From the NCBI GenBank assembly GCA_017630115.1, contig JAGBVY010000007.1, positions 1 to 5,838 of the forward strand: a DNA stretch of 5,838 nt. The letters are read 5' to 3'. The DNA is from Tidjanibacter sp. (GTDB lineage Bacteria; Bacteroidota; Bacteroidia; Bacteroidales; Rikenellaceae). The position numbers and the translations under genes are program-made. A model generated the notes under the pieces. That model saw only the letters and a list, made by a program, of their open reading frames with translations. It was not told where the DNA came from and did no database searches. Numbering within the stretch: position 1 is the first letter of the stretch; each line of letters begins with the position of its first letter. Positions 5,812-5,838 of the stretch are shown here, one piece after another.

Positions 5812-5838
5812 ATGAACATATTTGAAAGTGTTTTCGCA
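5812..5838 (+). CDS. Possible start of an unidentified gene, first nine codons
   Basis: ATG at 5812 opens a frame reading MNIFESVFA to the window edge. The only support is position: it lies about 20 bases after the predicted transcription start of a good promoter and divergent from glmM. Nine residues are too few to identify a family, and a later ATG could be the true start. Confidence 0.4.

Noticed and set aside
1..5838. CRISPR arrays, tRNA or rRNA genes, and insertion-sequence ends
   Set aside because: No regularly spaced repeats, cloverleaf-forming sequence, transposase motif or long terminal inverted repeats were found on reading both strands by eye.

Overview
The window looks like chromosomal DNA of a member of the Bacteroidetes, most likely the order Bacteroidales. 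Three things suggest this. The promoters fit the Bacteroidetes -33 TTTG / -7 TAnnTTTG consensus rather than a sigma-70 one. Start codons lack a well-placed Shine-Dalgarno sequence. The phosphoglucosamine mutase-type protein reads like Bacteroidales versions I remember. Its high G+C and total lack of TTA, CTA and TCA codons would suit a G+C-rich genus such as Alistipes, but that genus guess is weak.

Layout from left to right. Positions 1-317 (minus) hold the 5' part of a small gene whose product resembles the DUF2693 / WYL_2 Sm-like SH3 beta-barrel family. It is cut by the window edge. Positions 318-458 are an A+T-rich divergent promoter region with a good plus-strand promoter, a weaker minus-strand one, and two inverted repeats plus one direct repeat that could be operators. 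Positions 459-758 (+) encode a 99-residue XRE/Cro-type DNA-binding protein. After 19 bases, 778-4041 (+) encodes a 1087-residue superfamily 1A helicase resembling DNA helicase IV (HelD). It carries a possible degenerate PD-(D/E)XK nuclease-like insert, two topoisomerase-type zinc ribbons and a C-terminal HRDC domain. A strong hairpin terminator follows at 4081-4110. Positions 4173-5567 (minus) encode a complete phosphohexomutase of the phosphoglucosamine mutase type (glmM), convergent with the helicase. Positions 5568-5811 are a second divergent promoter region, and the first nine codons of a possible plus-strand gene begin at 5812.

How the genes may work together. The regulator and helicase appear to form a two-gene operon driven from one promoter that the regulator may control. 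The helicase combines a DNA motor with modules that bind single-stranded, branched or recombination-intermediate DNA, so repair, recombination control or defence against foreign DNA are all possible. The sequence alone does not decide between them. The operon is visibly richer in A+T and uses codons that glmM avoids entirely, so the left part may be an acquired accessory segment beside a core cell-envelope gene. No transposase, integrase, tRNA, rRNA, CRISPR array or phage structural gene was found.
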